Shown here: positions 1-8,025 of the stretch, in pieces
Layout of the letters: each line of letters starts with the position of its first letter
How positions within the stretch are numbered: the stretch's first letter is position 1
NCBI GenBank assembly: GCA_028875175.1
Contig: JAPPFO010000166.1
Location: 1-31,969 of the forward strand
DNA length: 31,969 nt
Direction: 5' to 3'
DNA from: Chloroflexota bacterium
GTDB taxonomy: Bacteria > Chloroflexota > UBA11872
The notes under the pieces: model-generated
The model's database searches: none
Seen by the model: the letters and a program-made list of their open reading frames with translations, nothing else
Told to the model about the DNA's origin: nothing
Made by a program: the position numbers and the translations under genes

Positions 1-152
1 CGTTTGAGCAATACCTGGTAGGCGCACTTGACGAACTTGACCACGCGGAGGCTGCCCAGATCGCCGCCGCCCTCACGCGCCTCAACGAGGCCATAGCCGC
101 CAAGCGGGACGCCGGTTACTTCCGAACGCAACGCGAGCCCGTGCATGCGTAG
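1..152 (+). CDS. MarR-like transcriptional regulator, C-terminal fragment (partial)
   Basis: An open frame runs in from the left edge (first full codon at base 3) and ends at the TAG at 150-152. It gives about 49 residues, including LVGALDELDHAEAAQ and LTRLNEAIAAK. This amphipathic Leu/Ala/Glu pattern resembles the last dimerisation helix of MarR-family regulators. The following ABC exporter starts at 145, so the two genes overlap by 8 bases and are probably cotranscribed. A MarR repressor in front of a multidrug-type ABC pair is a familiar arrangement, with the regulator usually controlling the exporter. The DNA-binding domain lies outside the window, so the family call rests on a short helix plus context. 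Confidence 0.5.
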   Translation, partial: FEQYLVGALDELDHAEAAQIAAALTRLNEAIAAKRDAGYFRTQREPVHA

Positions 153-1941
153 CACCACGATTCTGGCCCGCTTGATTCGCTATGCCCTGCCTCACTGGCG
201 GCTGAGCCTGGCAACCCTGGCGGTCACCCTCGTTGGCACGGTGGCCGATCTGGCTATTCCGCAGTTTCTGGGGCAGGCCATTGACGATGGCCTGGCGGAT
301 GGCGCGCAGAACGTGCTTTATGTCGCCGCCGGCTTGGTGGTGGCGTTCACGGCCTTCAAGGGTCTTTCGCAGTTCGGCCGGCAGTTTATGGCCGAGGTGC
401 TGAGCCAACGGGTGGTATTTGCCATCCGCAATCAACTCTATATGCACATTCAAAGCCTCTCGTTTCGCTTCCACGACCAGACTCGCACGGGCGAGTTGAT
501 GTCGCGGACGACCAGCGACGTCGAACGCGTGCGTCGCTTCGCGTCGATGGGCATCTTTCAGATCGTGCAAATCCTCCTGGTCACCGGTGGCGTCGCGGTG
601 GTGCTGTTCATCACCGACTGGCAGCTTGCGTTGCTGTCCCTGGTCATCGTTCCCGTATTGGTCAGCATCGCGCTGTCGTTCGCCAAGCGCATCCGACCAC
701 TGTTTCAGATGGTCCAGGAAGCCTGGGCGGATGTGAATGTGGTGGTGCAGGAAAATCTGGCTGGAGCGCGCGTGGTGCGCGCCTTCGCCCAGGAAGACGC
801 CGAAGCCCGGCGCTTTGCGCCCGTCAACGCCCTGCTCAATGACCGCACGGTCACGGTGATGCGCATGTTCGCCATGCGCGCACCGCTGTTCAACGCCATC
901 CTGGGCGCCGGGCAAGTCGCGGTGCTGTGGTTTGGCGGCTGGAAGGTGATTGAAGACCAAATCACGCTCGGCCAGCTGGTGGAATTCAACACCTACCTGC
1001 TGTTGCTGATGATGCCGGTGCGCATGCTGGGCATGACGATCAACAGCTTTGCCCGCGCCGTGGCCTCCGGGGAGCGCATTTTCGACATCCTCGACGAGCG
1101 GTCCGACGTGTTGGAATCACCCCATGCCGAGGCGCTTACGAAGGCCGAGGGCCGCGTGACATTTGAGCGCGTTGGCTTTCAGCACGAACACCATTCCGTG
1201 CTGAGCGACATTGGTTTCGAGATTGCGCCCGGCCAGGCCCTCGGCATCGTCGGCGGCACGGGCTCGGGCAAGAGCTCCATCATCAATCTGTTGCCGCGCT
1301 TCTACGACGCCAACGACGGCCGGGTGTTGGTGGACGGCACCGACGTGCGCGACTTGACCATTGATTCACTGCGCGCACAGATCGGCATCGTTCATCAGGA
1401 GCCATTCGTATTTGCCGACACCATCCGCGCCAACATTGCCTACGGCCGGCCCGATGCGACCCGCGAGCAAGTCGTGACGGCAGCCCGGCTGGCGCAGATA
1501 CACGGGTTCATCGAGACGCTGCCCAACGGTTACGAGACCGTCGTCGGCGAACGCGGCGTGACCCTGTCCGGAGGTCAGAAGCAGCGGGTGGCGATCGCCC
1601 GCGCGCTGGTGTTGGATCCGCGCATCCTGATCCTGGACGAGTCCACCTCAAGCGTGGATACCTGGACCGAGCGTGCGATCCAGGATGCGTTACGCACGGC
1701 GCAGCAGGGGCGGACTACGCTGATCATCAGCCAACGAATCCGCAGCGTTCGTCACGTTTCCGAGATCATAGTTCTTGACCACGGGGCCATCGTGCAGCGC
1801 GGTCGCCACGAAGACCTGATCGAGTCCGACGGCCTTTACCGTGAAATGTGGGAGGCCCAGGAAGCCGAAGCCGAGCGACTGCGTCGCGAAGCCGCCAGCG
1901 CCGGCGCCAGCCCGAGCCCGGTCGGGAGCCCGTCGTCATGA
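145..1941 (+). CDS. ABC exporter half-transporter, subunit 1 (degenerate ATP site)
   Basis: This 598-residue protein has an N-terminal six-helix exporter domain (about residues 15-310) fused to a nucleotide-binding domain. Visible motifs are Walker A GGTGSGKSS (370-378), signature LSGGQ (474-478) and Walker B ILILDE ending at E499, followed by STSSVD. At the H-loop the usual AHR is replaced by SQR, putting Gln530 where the switch histidine normally sits. It is coupled to a second half-transporter through an ATGA overlap at 1938-1941. In heterodimeric exporters such as BmrCD and TM287/288 one subunit carries a weakened ATP site, and this one fits that role. The substrate is unknown; drugs or lipids are typical. 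The ATG at 145 overlaps the upstream regulator and leaves a normal N-terminus. Confidence 0.93.
   Translation: MRSTTILARLIRYALPHWRLSLATLAVTLVGTVADLAIPQFLGQAIDDGLADGAQNVLYVAAGLVVAFTAFKGLSQFGRQFMAEVLSQRVVFAIRNQLYMHIQSLSFRFHDQTRTGELMSRTTSDVERVRRFASMGIFQIVQILLVTGGVAVVLFITDWQLALLSLVIVPVLVSIALSFAKRIRPLFQMVQEAWADVNVVVQENLAGARVVRAFAQEDAEARRFAPVNALLNDRTVTVMRMFAMRAPLFNAILGAGQVAVLWFGGWKVIEDQITLGQLVEFNTYLLLLMMPVRMLGMTINSFARAVASGERIFDILDERSDVLESPHAEALTKAEGRVTFERVGFQHEHHSVLSDIGFEIAPGQALGIVGGTGSGKSSIINLLPRFYDANDGRVLVDGTDVRDLTIDSLRAQIGIVHQEPFVFADTIRANIAYGRPDATREQVVTAARLAQIHGFIETLPNGYETVVGERGVTLSGGQKQRVAIARALVLDPRILILDESTSSVDTWTERAIQDALRTAQQGRTTLIISQRIRSVRHVSEIIVLDHGAIVQRGRHEDLIESDGLYREMWEAQEAEAERLRREAASAGASPSPVGSPSS
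1924..1928 (+). promoter_or_regulatory. Ribosome binding site deciding the start of the second ABC gene
   Basis: GGGAG lies nine bases before the ATG at 1938. The open frame could extend upstream to 1848, but that extension is an arginine-rich stretch read out of frame through the first ABC gene. The Shine-Dalgarno match and the ATGA overlap with the upstream stop support 1938. Confidence 0.6.
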
Positions 1942-3779
1942 TGGGTGGCGGCCGGATGTCCATGGGCCGCTTTGAAGGTGACGCCGCAGCGTACAACCCC
2001 CGTATTGCCCGACGTCTGCTGGCCTACCTGGCGCCTCACAAGCGCATGATCGCCATGGCCGTGGTGCTTGTGTCGATTGGATCCGGCGCCAATGTCGCCG
2101 GCCCGCTGCTTCTCAAGCTCGGGATCGATGAGGGGATCGCGAAGGGTGACTTTGACGCGCTGAGCACCATCGGCGCCGTCTACCTGGTCACGTTGTTCCT
2201 GATGTGGGCGGGGACCTACCTGCAGGTCCGCATTTCAGCCACGATTGGGCAGGCGAGCTTGCTGCGGCTGCGCAACGACCTGTTCGCCAAGCTCAACCGG
2301 CTGTCGCTGTCGTACTTCACCCGACACCCGCTGGGCGCCGTCATGTCGCGGGTGACCAACGACGTGGACGTGATCAGCGAGTTCGTGACGATGGGCGTGG
2401 TCTCCCTGGTCACCGACGTCTTCATCCTGCTGATCATCGTGATCATGATGTTTGTCCTGGACGCCAAGCTGGCGCTGGTGACGCTGATCATGCTGCCGGT
2501 GATGTGGGGCGCGAGCCGGGTCTTTAGCGCCAAGGCGCGCAACGCGTTTCGCGATGTTCGGAGCACGGTGGGCGATGTGTACGCCAACCTGCAGGAGAGC
2601 ATCGATGGCGTTCGCGTCACCCAGTCGTTCGGGCGCGAGCGCACCAATGCCACGCGATTTCAGGCCACCAACCAGGCCAACGTAGCCGCCAGCGTGCGGG
2701 CAGGAGCCATTGTGTCCGGGTTCATCCCGGTCATTGACACGATCTCCGCGATCGCCACAGCCCTGGTCATTGTGGTTGGCGGGTCGCTGGTCGTCGGCGG
2801 CGAAACGAGCACCGGAACGCTGGTGGCTTTCATTGCGCTGGTGGCGCGCTTTTTCCAGCCCATCCAGCAGTTGACGCGGTTCTACAACCAGTTGCAGTCC
2901 ACGATGGCTGCCGGCGAGAAGATATTTGAGCTGCTGGACGAGCCAGAGGAGATCAGCGATTCACCATCGGCGACCGAGCTCCCACCCATCACCGGCCGCG
3001 TGGACTTCGACGACGTGACCTTTGCCTATGACGGCGCCGACGTACTGCGCGACGTGTCCTTTACCGCCGAGCCGGGCCAGCGCGTCGCTCTGGTTGGGCC
3101 GACCGGCGCCGGGAAGACCACAACCATCAACCTGTTGGCCCGCTTCTATGACGCCGACGCCGGCGAGGTCCGCATCGACGGCCATCCCATTCGGTCGGTT
3201 ACGCAGCGTTCCTTGCGCAGCCAGCTCGGCATCGTTCCCCAGGACAGCTTCCTGTTCTCCGGCAGCATCTACCAGAACATCGTGTTTGGACGGCCGGAGG
3301 CGTCCGAGCAAGACGTCGTTGACGCGGCCACGGCTGTCGGCGCCCACGAGTTCATTCAAGAGCTGCCAAACGGCTATGCAACCGATGTGCGGGAGCGCGG
3401 CGCGCGCCTCTCGGTGGGCCAGCGTCAGCTCATCTGCTTCGCCCGTGCCCTGCTGGCCGACCCGCGCATCCTGATCCTGGACGAAGCGACCTCCAGCGTG
3501 GACGCGCGCACCGAACGCACGATCCAGGACGGCCTGGAGCGCTTGATGCGTGGACGTACATCGTTTGTCATCGCCCACCGTCTGGCCACGGTGCGCGGCG
3601 CAGATCTGATCCTGGTATTCCAGGACGGTGAGATCGTGGAGCGCGGGGCGCACGAAGAATTGCTGGCCCGCCGCGAGTTGTATTACAAGCTCTACACCAC
3701 CGGTTTCCCTGGCAAAGACCAGGTCGAGGTCGACCAGGCCATGCCGCAAGGCCCGCCGCGTCGCATGTGGGGTGGATAG
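1938..3779 (+). CDS. ABC exporter half-transporter, subunit 2 (consensus catalytic residues)
   Basis: The 613-residue partner of the preceding gene has an exporter membrane domain (about residues 30-340) and an ATPase domain. Motifs are Walker A GPTGAGKTT (387-395), signature LSVGQ (491-495), Walker B ILILDE with catalytic Glu516, and an intact switch His547 in IAHRLATV. The catalytic Glu and His are canonical while the signature departs from LSGGQ. That is the mirror image of subunit 1, which has a perfect LSGGQ but no switch His. In a head-to-tail dimer this gives one good site (subunit 2 Walker motifs with subunit 1 signature) and one degenerate site. The start is the ATG of the ATGA overlap. 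It converges on the glycosyltransferase gene with a 43-base gap in which I see no clear terminator. Confidence 0.93.
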   Translation: MMGGGRMSMGRFEGDAAAYNPRIARRLLAYLAPHKRMIAMAVVLVSIGSGANVAGPLLLKLGIDEGIAKGDFDALSTIGAVYLVTLFLMWAGTYLQVRISATIGQASLLRLRNDLFAKLNRLSLSYFTRHPLGAVMSRVTNDVDVISEFVTMGVVSLVTDVFILLIIVIMMFVLDAKLALVTLIMLPVMWGASRVFSAKARNAFRDVRSTVGDVYANLQESIDGVRVTQSFGRERTNATRFQATNQANVAASVRAGAIVSGFIPVIDTISAIATALVIVVGGSLVVGGETSTGTLVAFIALVARFFQPIQQLTRFYNQLQSTMAAGEKIFELLDEPEEISDSPSATELPPITGRVDFDDVTFAYDGADVLRDVSFTAEPGQRVALVGPTGAGKTTTINLLARFYDADAGEVRIDGHPIRSVTQRSLRSQLGIVPQDSFLFSGSIYQNIVFGRPEASEQDVVDAATAVGAHEFIQELPNGYATDVRERGARLSVGQRQLICFARALLADPRILILDEATSSVDARTERTIQDGLERLMRGRTSFVIAHRLATVRGADLILVFQDGEIVERGAHEELLARRELYYKLYTTGFPGKDQVEVDQAMPQGPPRRMWGG

Positions 3780-3822
3780 CACTCCCGACCTGCCTGCGGC
3801 CGAGTCCGCCGCCGTCTCGCGC

Positions 3823-4509
3823 CTAGAAAAACATGTAGCGCAGCCAGCTATAGACGTACCGCGCCCCATGCCGTCGCAGGGAAATGTGCGATCGCTCGCG
3901 CCGGCTGGCGTACTCATGCGTCGGGACCTCGGCGATGCGGTATCCCTTGCGCAGGAACTTGATAATCATCTCCTGCTCGGTGGTCGTGATGTCTTCGTGC
4001 AGGGTGATTGACTTGGCGGCCGCAAGGTCAAACGCCCGAAAGCCGCTCTGGGAGTCGGTCAAGCGTACTCCGAACCGGTAGTTGATGCCCAGCGTGATGA
4101 TGTCCTGCCCCATCATCCGCAGGAATTTGTCGAAGTCCCCGTGCAGTTCGTCGCTGCCGCCGCGCATCCGCGAACCGGTGGCGTATTCGGCTTCGCCGTT
4201 TGCCACCGGCGCCACGAGAGCCGGTATGTCCTCGGGGTCGAACGACATGTCGGCATCGATGGTCACCAGGATGTCGCCCTCCGCCCGAGTAATCGCTTCC
4301 CGCACCGCGCAGCCCTTGCCGCGCCCGTCGTCCAGGAAGACCGGGACGTCCAGCGCCTCTGCCAGGTTTCGGGTGGCATCCGCGGAGTGTCCGTCCACCA
4401 CGAATAGGTGGTCGGCATGCGGCCGGCAACCGGTGATGATTTCCTCGATTGTCTCGGCTTCGTCCTTGGCCGGGATACAGACCGATACATCTCGGCCGTT
4501 CATCGGCAT
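3823..4509 (-). CDS. Family 2 glycosyltransferase (dolichyl-phosphate-mannose-synthase-like)
   Basis: This 228-residue GT-A fold enzyme transfers a sugar from a nucleotide donor. The N-terminal VSVCIPAKDEAETI is the usual GT2 opening. FVVDGHSADAT follows, then the metal-binding DAD at residues 85-87 (TIDADMSFDPED), and later TDSQSGFRAFD, typical of DPM1/polyprenyl-phosphate glycosyltransferases. There is no C-terminal membrane domain, so it is probably a soluble or peripheral enzyme acting on a lipid carrier at the inner membrane face. GGGAGG lies about nine bases before the ATG at 4509, supporting that start. It is divergent from the PHP gene and convergent with the ABC pair. Acceptor and sugar cannot be read from sequence. 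Confidence 0.85.
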   Translation of the reverse strand: MPMNGRDVSVCIPAKDEAETIEEIITGCRPHADHLFVVDGHSADATRNLAEALDVPVFLDDGRGKGCAVREAITRAEGDILVTIDADMSFDPEDIPALVAPVANGEAEYATGSRMRGGSDELHGDFDKFLRMMGQDIITLGINYRFGVRLTDSQSGFRAFDLAAAKSITLHEDITTTEQEMIIKFLRKGYRIAEVPTHEYASRRERSHISLRRHGARYVYSWLRYMFF

Positions 4510-4685
4510 GACTTGCTACCTCCCGGCTATTCCGCACGAAGCGCTGATCATAGACGGCGCCGCGCCGGTCGCCTGCATCCGGAACGGTGTCGAAAGCCTG
4601 GTCGAATGACTCAGAGGGTCGACACCGCCCGCGAACCCGGCTCGCTGCGGATAATGCACGTATTGAGTCAGAACCGCTGTGCCAT

Positions 4686-4691
4686 GAGGAG
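4686..4691 (+). promoter_or_regulatory. Ribosome binding site deciding the PHP gene start
   Basis: GAGGAG lies six bases before the ATG at 4698. The open frame continues upstream to 4587, but the added residues do not resemble a PHP N-terminus, so the ATG at 4698 is preferred. Confidence 0.65.
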
Positions 4692-4697
4692 TTGGAA

Positions 4698-5588
4698 ATG
4701 ACCGCGAACGCAGGCGACGGCAATCCGTTTCTGGTCCCGGGCCGCTGGTATCGCGGCAATCTGCACATGCACTCCACCAACTCCGACGGGGCAAAGTCGC
4801 CTGCCGACGCGGTGGCCTGGTACCGCGACGCCGGCTACGACTTCGTGGCGCTGTCCGATCACCACGTTGTCTCCGATACGACGGCATACGCCCAGCCGGG
4901 CTTCGTGACGATTCCGGGAGTCGAGATGCATGGTCCCGATCCCTACACTGGCGAGCGCTATCACATCCTGGCCACCGGTGTCAGCGGCTTCGAACGTTCC
5001 AGTGAGTCCTGGGGCCCGCAGGAGGCCATCGACCGGGTGAACGCGGGCGGCGGCATTGCCGTCATGGCCCACCCCTACTGGCTCGGCCAGTCCGCCAACG
5101 ACATGCTGGAGATTGAAGGCTTCGTTGGGATGGAAGTCTTCAACTCGGTCACCGACGTGACCCGCGCCAAGGGCTTCTCGGGCGTGACGTGGGACGAATA
5201 TCTGTTACAGGCCGGGTTGACCTGGGGCTTTGCCACCGACGACTCGCACTGGAAGCACGGGGCCCAGGGTCGCGGCTGGGTGATGGTTCGCACCGAGGAC
5301 TTCACGCCCGCAGGACTGGTGGACGCCATGCGGCGCGGGCTCTTCTACTCGACGATGGGGCCGGAAATTGTTGACCTGCAAGTCGACGACGATCAGGTAC
5401 GGGTTCGCACCTCGCCCGCGGCGCGCATCAGCTTTATCGCTGCGCGTTCCCGGGGCTCAAGCCACCTGGCCGGATCCGAACCACTCACGGCCGCCGTCCA
5501 CGAACGTCGCGGCACGGAGGTTTACATCCGAGTTGAAGTGGAGGACGCAACCGGGCGAATCGCCTGGTCCAACCCAATCCTGATCTGA
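4698..5588 (+). CDS. PHP-domain metal-dependent phosphoesterase
   Basis: This 296-residue protein carries the PHP metal-binding motifs in order: NLHMHS (His23, His25), ALSDHH (Asp54, His55), PGVEMHG (Glu76), VMAHPYW and later TDDSHW. PHP proteins use a two- or three-metal centre to hydrolyse phosphate esters. Standalone versions act on nucleotides or small phosphorylated metabolites (TrpH/YciV-like), and others are associated with DNA polymerases. The C-terminal 70 residues (from about 225) form a beta-rich extension including RISFIAARSRGSSHL that I do not recognise. No signal peptide is evident, so it is probably cytoplasmic. The start rests on a strong ribosome site. Specific substrate unknown. 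Confidence 0.85.
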   Translation: MTANAGDGNPFLVPGRWYRGNLHMHSTNSDGAKSPADAVAWYRDAGYDFVALSDHHVVSDTTAYAQPGFVTIPGVEMHGPDPYTGERYHILATGVSGFERSSESWGPQEAIDRVNAGGGIAVMAHPYWLGQSANDMLEIEGFVGMEVFNSVTDVTRAKGFSGVTWDEYLLQAGLTWGFATDDSHWKHGAQGRGWVMVRTEDFTPAGLVDAMRRGLFYSTMGPEIVDLQVDDDQVRVRTSPAARISFIAARSRGSSHLAGSEPLTAAVHERRGTEVYIRVEVEDATGRIAWSNPILI

Positions 5589-5631
5589 CGGCGGCCGGGC
5601 CACGGGCTATTGGCAAGCGGACAGCCTGAGG

Positions 5632-6402
5632 CTACGGGGCTGCCGCGCGCACGATCGCCGCAAACGCCGCGGCGTCCAGGCTGGCACCGCCCACCAGCGC
5701 TCCATCGATTCCGTCTCGACTGAGCAGCTCGTCGCAGTTGTCCGGTGAGACGCTGCCGCCGTATTGAATCCGAACCTGATCGGCGGCCGTCGAACCCTGC
5801 ACTTCCGCAACCGTGTCGCGAATCCAGCCGATAGCCTCCTGCGCCTGCTCGGGCGTGGCGTTACGTCCTGTGCCAATGGCCCACACGGGTTCGTAGGCAA
5901 TCACGCTGGCCGACGTTTCGTCCGGGGACAAGGCCTCAAATACCAGCGTGACCTGCGAGCGCAGCACGTCAAGAGTCTGCCCGGCGTCTCGTTGATCCAG
6001 CGACTCGCCGACGGCCACGATCGGCGTCAGACCGCCGGCCAGAATGGCCAGCGTCTTGCGCTGCACGTCCAGGTCGGTCTCCCCGAACAGCTGCCTTCGC
6101 TCGGAGTGGCCGGCAATTGCGTAGGTGGCAAGACCGGCCAGCATGGGTACGGAGATCTCTCCGGTGTATGCCCCGCTTGCCTCCCAATACACGTGCTGAG
6201 CGCCCACGGCCACGGGCGTGCTCCGCACTGTGGCCGCGACGGCTGCAAGCCCGGTCGCGGGTGGACACAGCACCACATCTACCTGCGCGAACGGCAGGTC
6301 CTCGGCCGCGACTGCGCGTGCCAATTTGGCGCCGTCGTCGGGCCCCGTGTTCATCTTCCAGTTCGCGGCCACAATCGGCCGGCGGGCTTGTGGCGAAGTC
6401 AT
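5632..6402 (-). CDS. tpiA: Triosephosphate isomerase
   Basis: It interconverts dihydroxyacetone phosphate and glyceraldehyde 3-phosphate in glycolysis. The 256-residue length is normal. All catalytic residues are visible: Lys16 in AANWKMN, His99 in IAGHSERR and Glu171 in AYEPVWAIGTG. The phosphate-binding YGGSVSPDN and GALVGGASLD follow near the C-terminus. It lies 43 bases downstream of the MFS gene on the same strand and could be cotranscribed with it. The usual partners (gap, pgk) are absent, so here tpiA stands apart from a glycolytic operon, although a phosphofructokinase occurs about 9 kb away. The start has no strong ribosome site but leaves the standard short lead before AANWKMN. Confidence 0.97.
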   Translation of the reverse strand: MTSPQARRPIVAANWKMNTGPDDGAKLARAVAAEDLPFAQVDVVLCPPATGLAAVAATVRSTPVAVGAQHVYWEASGAYTGEISVPMLAGLATYAIAGHSERRQLFGETDLDVQRKTLAILAGGLTPIVAVGESLDQRDAGQTLDVLRSQVTLVFEALSPDETSASVIAYEPVWAIGTGRNATPEQAQEAIGWIRDTVAEVQGSTAADQVRIQYGGSVSPDNCDELLSRDGIDGALVGGASLDAAAFAAIVRAAAP

Positions 6403-6445
6403 GCCAGGACACTCAGGGTTCGGGAGTACATCAGTCTAGTGGCGG

Positions 6446-7645
6446 TTACTCCGATTCCAGCGCAGTCACACGTCGGCCGTGGAACAGCATGGCCGCAATA
6501 ATCAGCGAAACGAGATTGGCAAGGGCGCCAATCGCCAGCGGCAGCCCCGGGTCGATATCGATCAAGGTCCCGGCGATAACCGTGCCCGCCAGGATTCCGA
6601 AGCTCCACAGGGCGTGGACAAAGCCAACCACGCGCCCGCGTTCGAGCGGCGCCGTGCGGTCACGCACGACGCCGAGGACGAGCACGGACATCGTCCAGCC
6701 GGTCACCACGCCGGCGATCCCGGTCAGTATCAGTACCGGCGTCGACTGCCAGGCCAGCGAAGCGACGATGGCCAGCACGAACTGAAGGCCCAGTACCACG
6801 TAGACAGGAACGATCCGTCCGCCCCTGTCAGACCAGTGGCCGATCAGGAACTGGCTGACCGCGGCCAGGCTCATGCCGACGGTCCCGTACAGCAGCGCCG
6901 GCGGCAGCACGCTGGCTGTCGCGCGGAACATCAGAAGCGGCAGGGCAAGACTCCAGATGCCCCAGAATGCCGTGGAAGCGAAGCGCAACCAACCCATCAA
7001 CCACACCTCGCGTCGCATCAGGACGTTCCACGTACCCCGGTCAGCGCCGCCCGCCGGGCGCTCGGGGCGCACATCACGCAGGTAGCGCAACGTGATGATC
7101 GCCGGAACTAGATTCAGTCCCAGCCCAACCAACGCGTAGGCGGCAAAGCCGAATCTCTCGACGACCGGCCCGGCCACGGCGGAACTGGCTGACATGCCAA
7201 TCGTTCCGCCCAAGAAATAGGCGGCTGTGGCCACGCCGACCGACTGGCGGCTGGATGCCGTCAGCAGATAACTCTGTCCGGAGGTTGATCGCATCCCGTG
7301 CGCCAGCCCCAAGACGACCGCCAGCGCCACTAGCAGCCAGGGCACTCCGGTCAGGTATTGGAGTAGCCCCGCAGAGAACCCCAGGATTCCGATCACCAGC
7401 ACCAGCCGATGGCCCAGCCGGTCGGCCAGCGCCCCGGCGATGACCGAAATCAGCCCGCCCATCACCGTCTCCAGCGACACCAGCAGGCTGGTAAACGCGG
7501 GCGACATGCCCAGGTCGCGCTCGACGTAGATCGGCAGCAGCGCACGCGCCGCGGCAACCGCGACGTTATTCAGGAAGAGGATCGAGACTATAGTGACCAG
7601 GGCGGGAGGAACCGCACCCAGCCGCGCGCGCAGCCGGGCGATCAC
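6446..7645 (-). CDS. MFS transporter
   Basis: This 399-residue integral membrane protein has twelve predicted hydrophobic segments in two six-helix halves. The loop after helix 2 reads GALADRLGHRLVL, a good match to MFS motif A, and an equivalent GHWSDRGGRIV follows helix 8. It resembles small drug- or metabolite-exporting members of the superfamily, but the substrate cannot be assigned. Initiation is at a GTG with GGAGG close upstream. The zinc-ribbon gene ends 40 bases upstream on the same strand, and tpiA follows. Confidence 0.9.
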   Translation of the reverse strand: MIARLRARLGAVPPALVTIVSILFLNNVAVAAARALLPIYVERDLGMSPAFTSLLVSLETVMGGLISVIAGALADRLGHRLVLVIGILGFSAGLLQYLTGVPWLLVALAVVLGLAHGMRSTSGQSYLLTASSRQSVGVATAAYFLGGTIGMSASSAVAGPVVERFGFAAYALVGLGLNLVPAIITLRYLRDVRPERPAGGADRGTWNVLMRREVWLMGWLRFASTAFWGIWSLALPLLMFRATASVLPPALLYGTVGMSLAAVSQFLIGHWSDRGGRIVPVYVVLGLQFVLAIVASLAWQSTPVLILTGIAGVVTGWTMSVLVLGVVRDRTAPLERGRVVGFVHALWSFGILAGTVIAGTLIDIDPGLPLAIGALANLVSLIIAAMLFHGRRVTALESE

Positions 7646-7685
7646 CAGCCTCCGGTACTAGCGCTTCCGCTCCCGGCGGGGTCGG

Positions 7686-7880
7686 TCAGTCTTCGGACGC
7701 CGGCGCCGCCAGGCTCTCGGACTTGCCGCAGCGCCCGCACGCCCAATACCGGTTCTTCAGCAGACCAAACCACCGACGGTATTCGTAATAGTTCCAGGTG
7801 GTTTCCTGGCGGCACAGGGCGCATTCACGCCGTTCGCTGGACCTGACACGGACACTGATTTCGTCGTCGTCGTCGGGCAT
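7686..7880 (-). CDS. Zinc-ribbon microprotein
   Basis: This 64-residue protein contains two CxxC knuckles, Cys20/Cys23 (CALC) and Cys48/Cys51 (CGRC), separated by 24 residues. The arrangement is a classic zinc ribbon. The N-terminus is very acidic (MPDDDDE, from a TCG-repeat on the plus strand). The region between the knuckles is aromatic and basic (TWNYYEYRRWFG), suggesting a nucleic-acid or protein contact surface. GAGG is placed eight bases before the ATG. I do not recognise a specific family. It could be a small regulatory or transcription-associated protein. It heads the run with the MFS and tpiA genes. Confidence 0.75.
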   Translation of the reverse strand: MPDDDDEISVRVRSSERRECALCRQETTWNYYEYRRWFGLLKNRYWACGRCGKSESLAAPASED

Positions 7881-7910
7881 TGGGAAGTCCTCAGCTACAG
7901 CCGCCTGAGC

Positions 7911-7916
7911 ATTGTA
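7911..7916 (-). promoter_or_regulatory. Possible -10 element for the zinc-ribbon gene
   Basis: Read on the minus strand this is TACAAT, one mismatch from TATAAT and 30 bases before the zinc-ribbon ATG. No convincing -35 is seen at the usual spacing, so the call is weak. Confidence 0.25.
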
Positions 7917-8025
7917 TCGGGATGGAAATGTGTAGGCGCGCCCGATCGGATGCCCGGTGGCTCATGAACGGCCGGGGATGGACGGGAACTGCGCCGAGCG
8001 GCTGACGCTCTTGAAGCGATGCTCG

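Noticed and set aside
4585..4627. Exact nine-base inverted repeat CGGTGTCGA/TCGACACCG with a 25-base spacer between GT2 and PHP genes.
   Set aside because: By rough count about five such pairs are expected by chance in a window of this size; no run of T follows, so not a terminator, and no regulator suggests itself.
4650..4655. GATAAT as the -10 of the PHP gene.
   Set aside because: No -35 at acceptable spacing; the only TTGACA-like hexamer (4619-4624) is 25 bases away.
7861..7875. TCG trinucleotide repeat.
   Set aside because: It encodes the acidic DDDD of the zinc-ribbon protein; five units are not unusual in this base composition.
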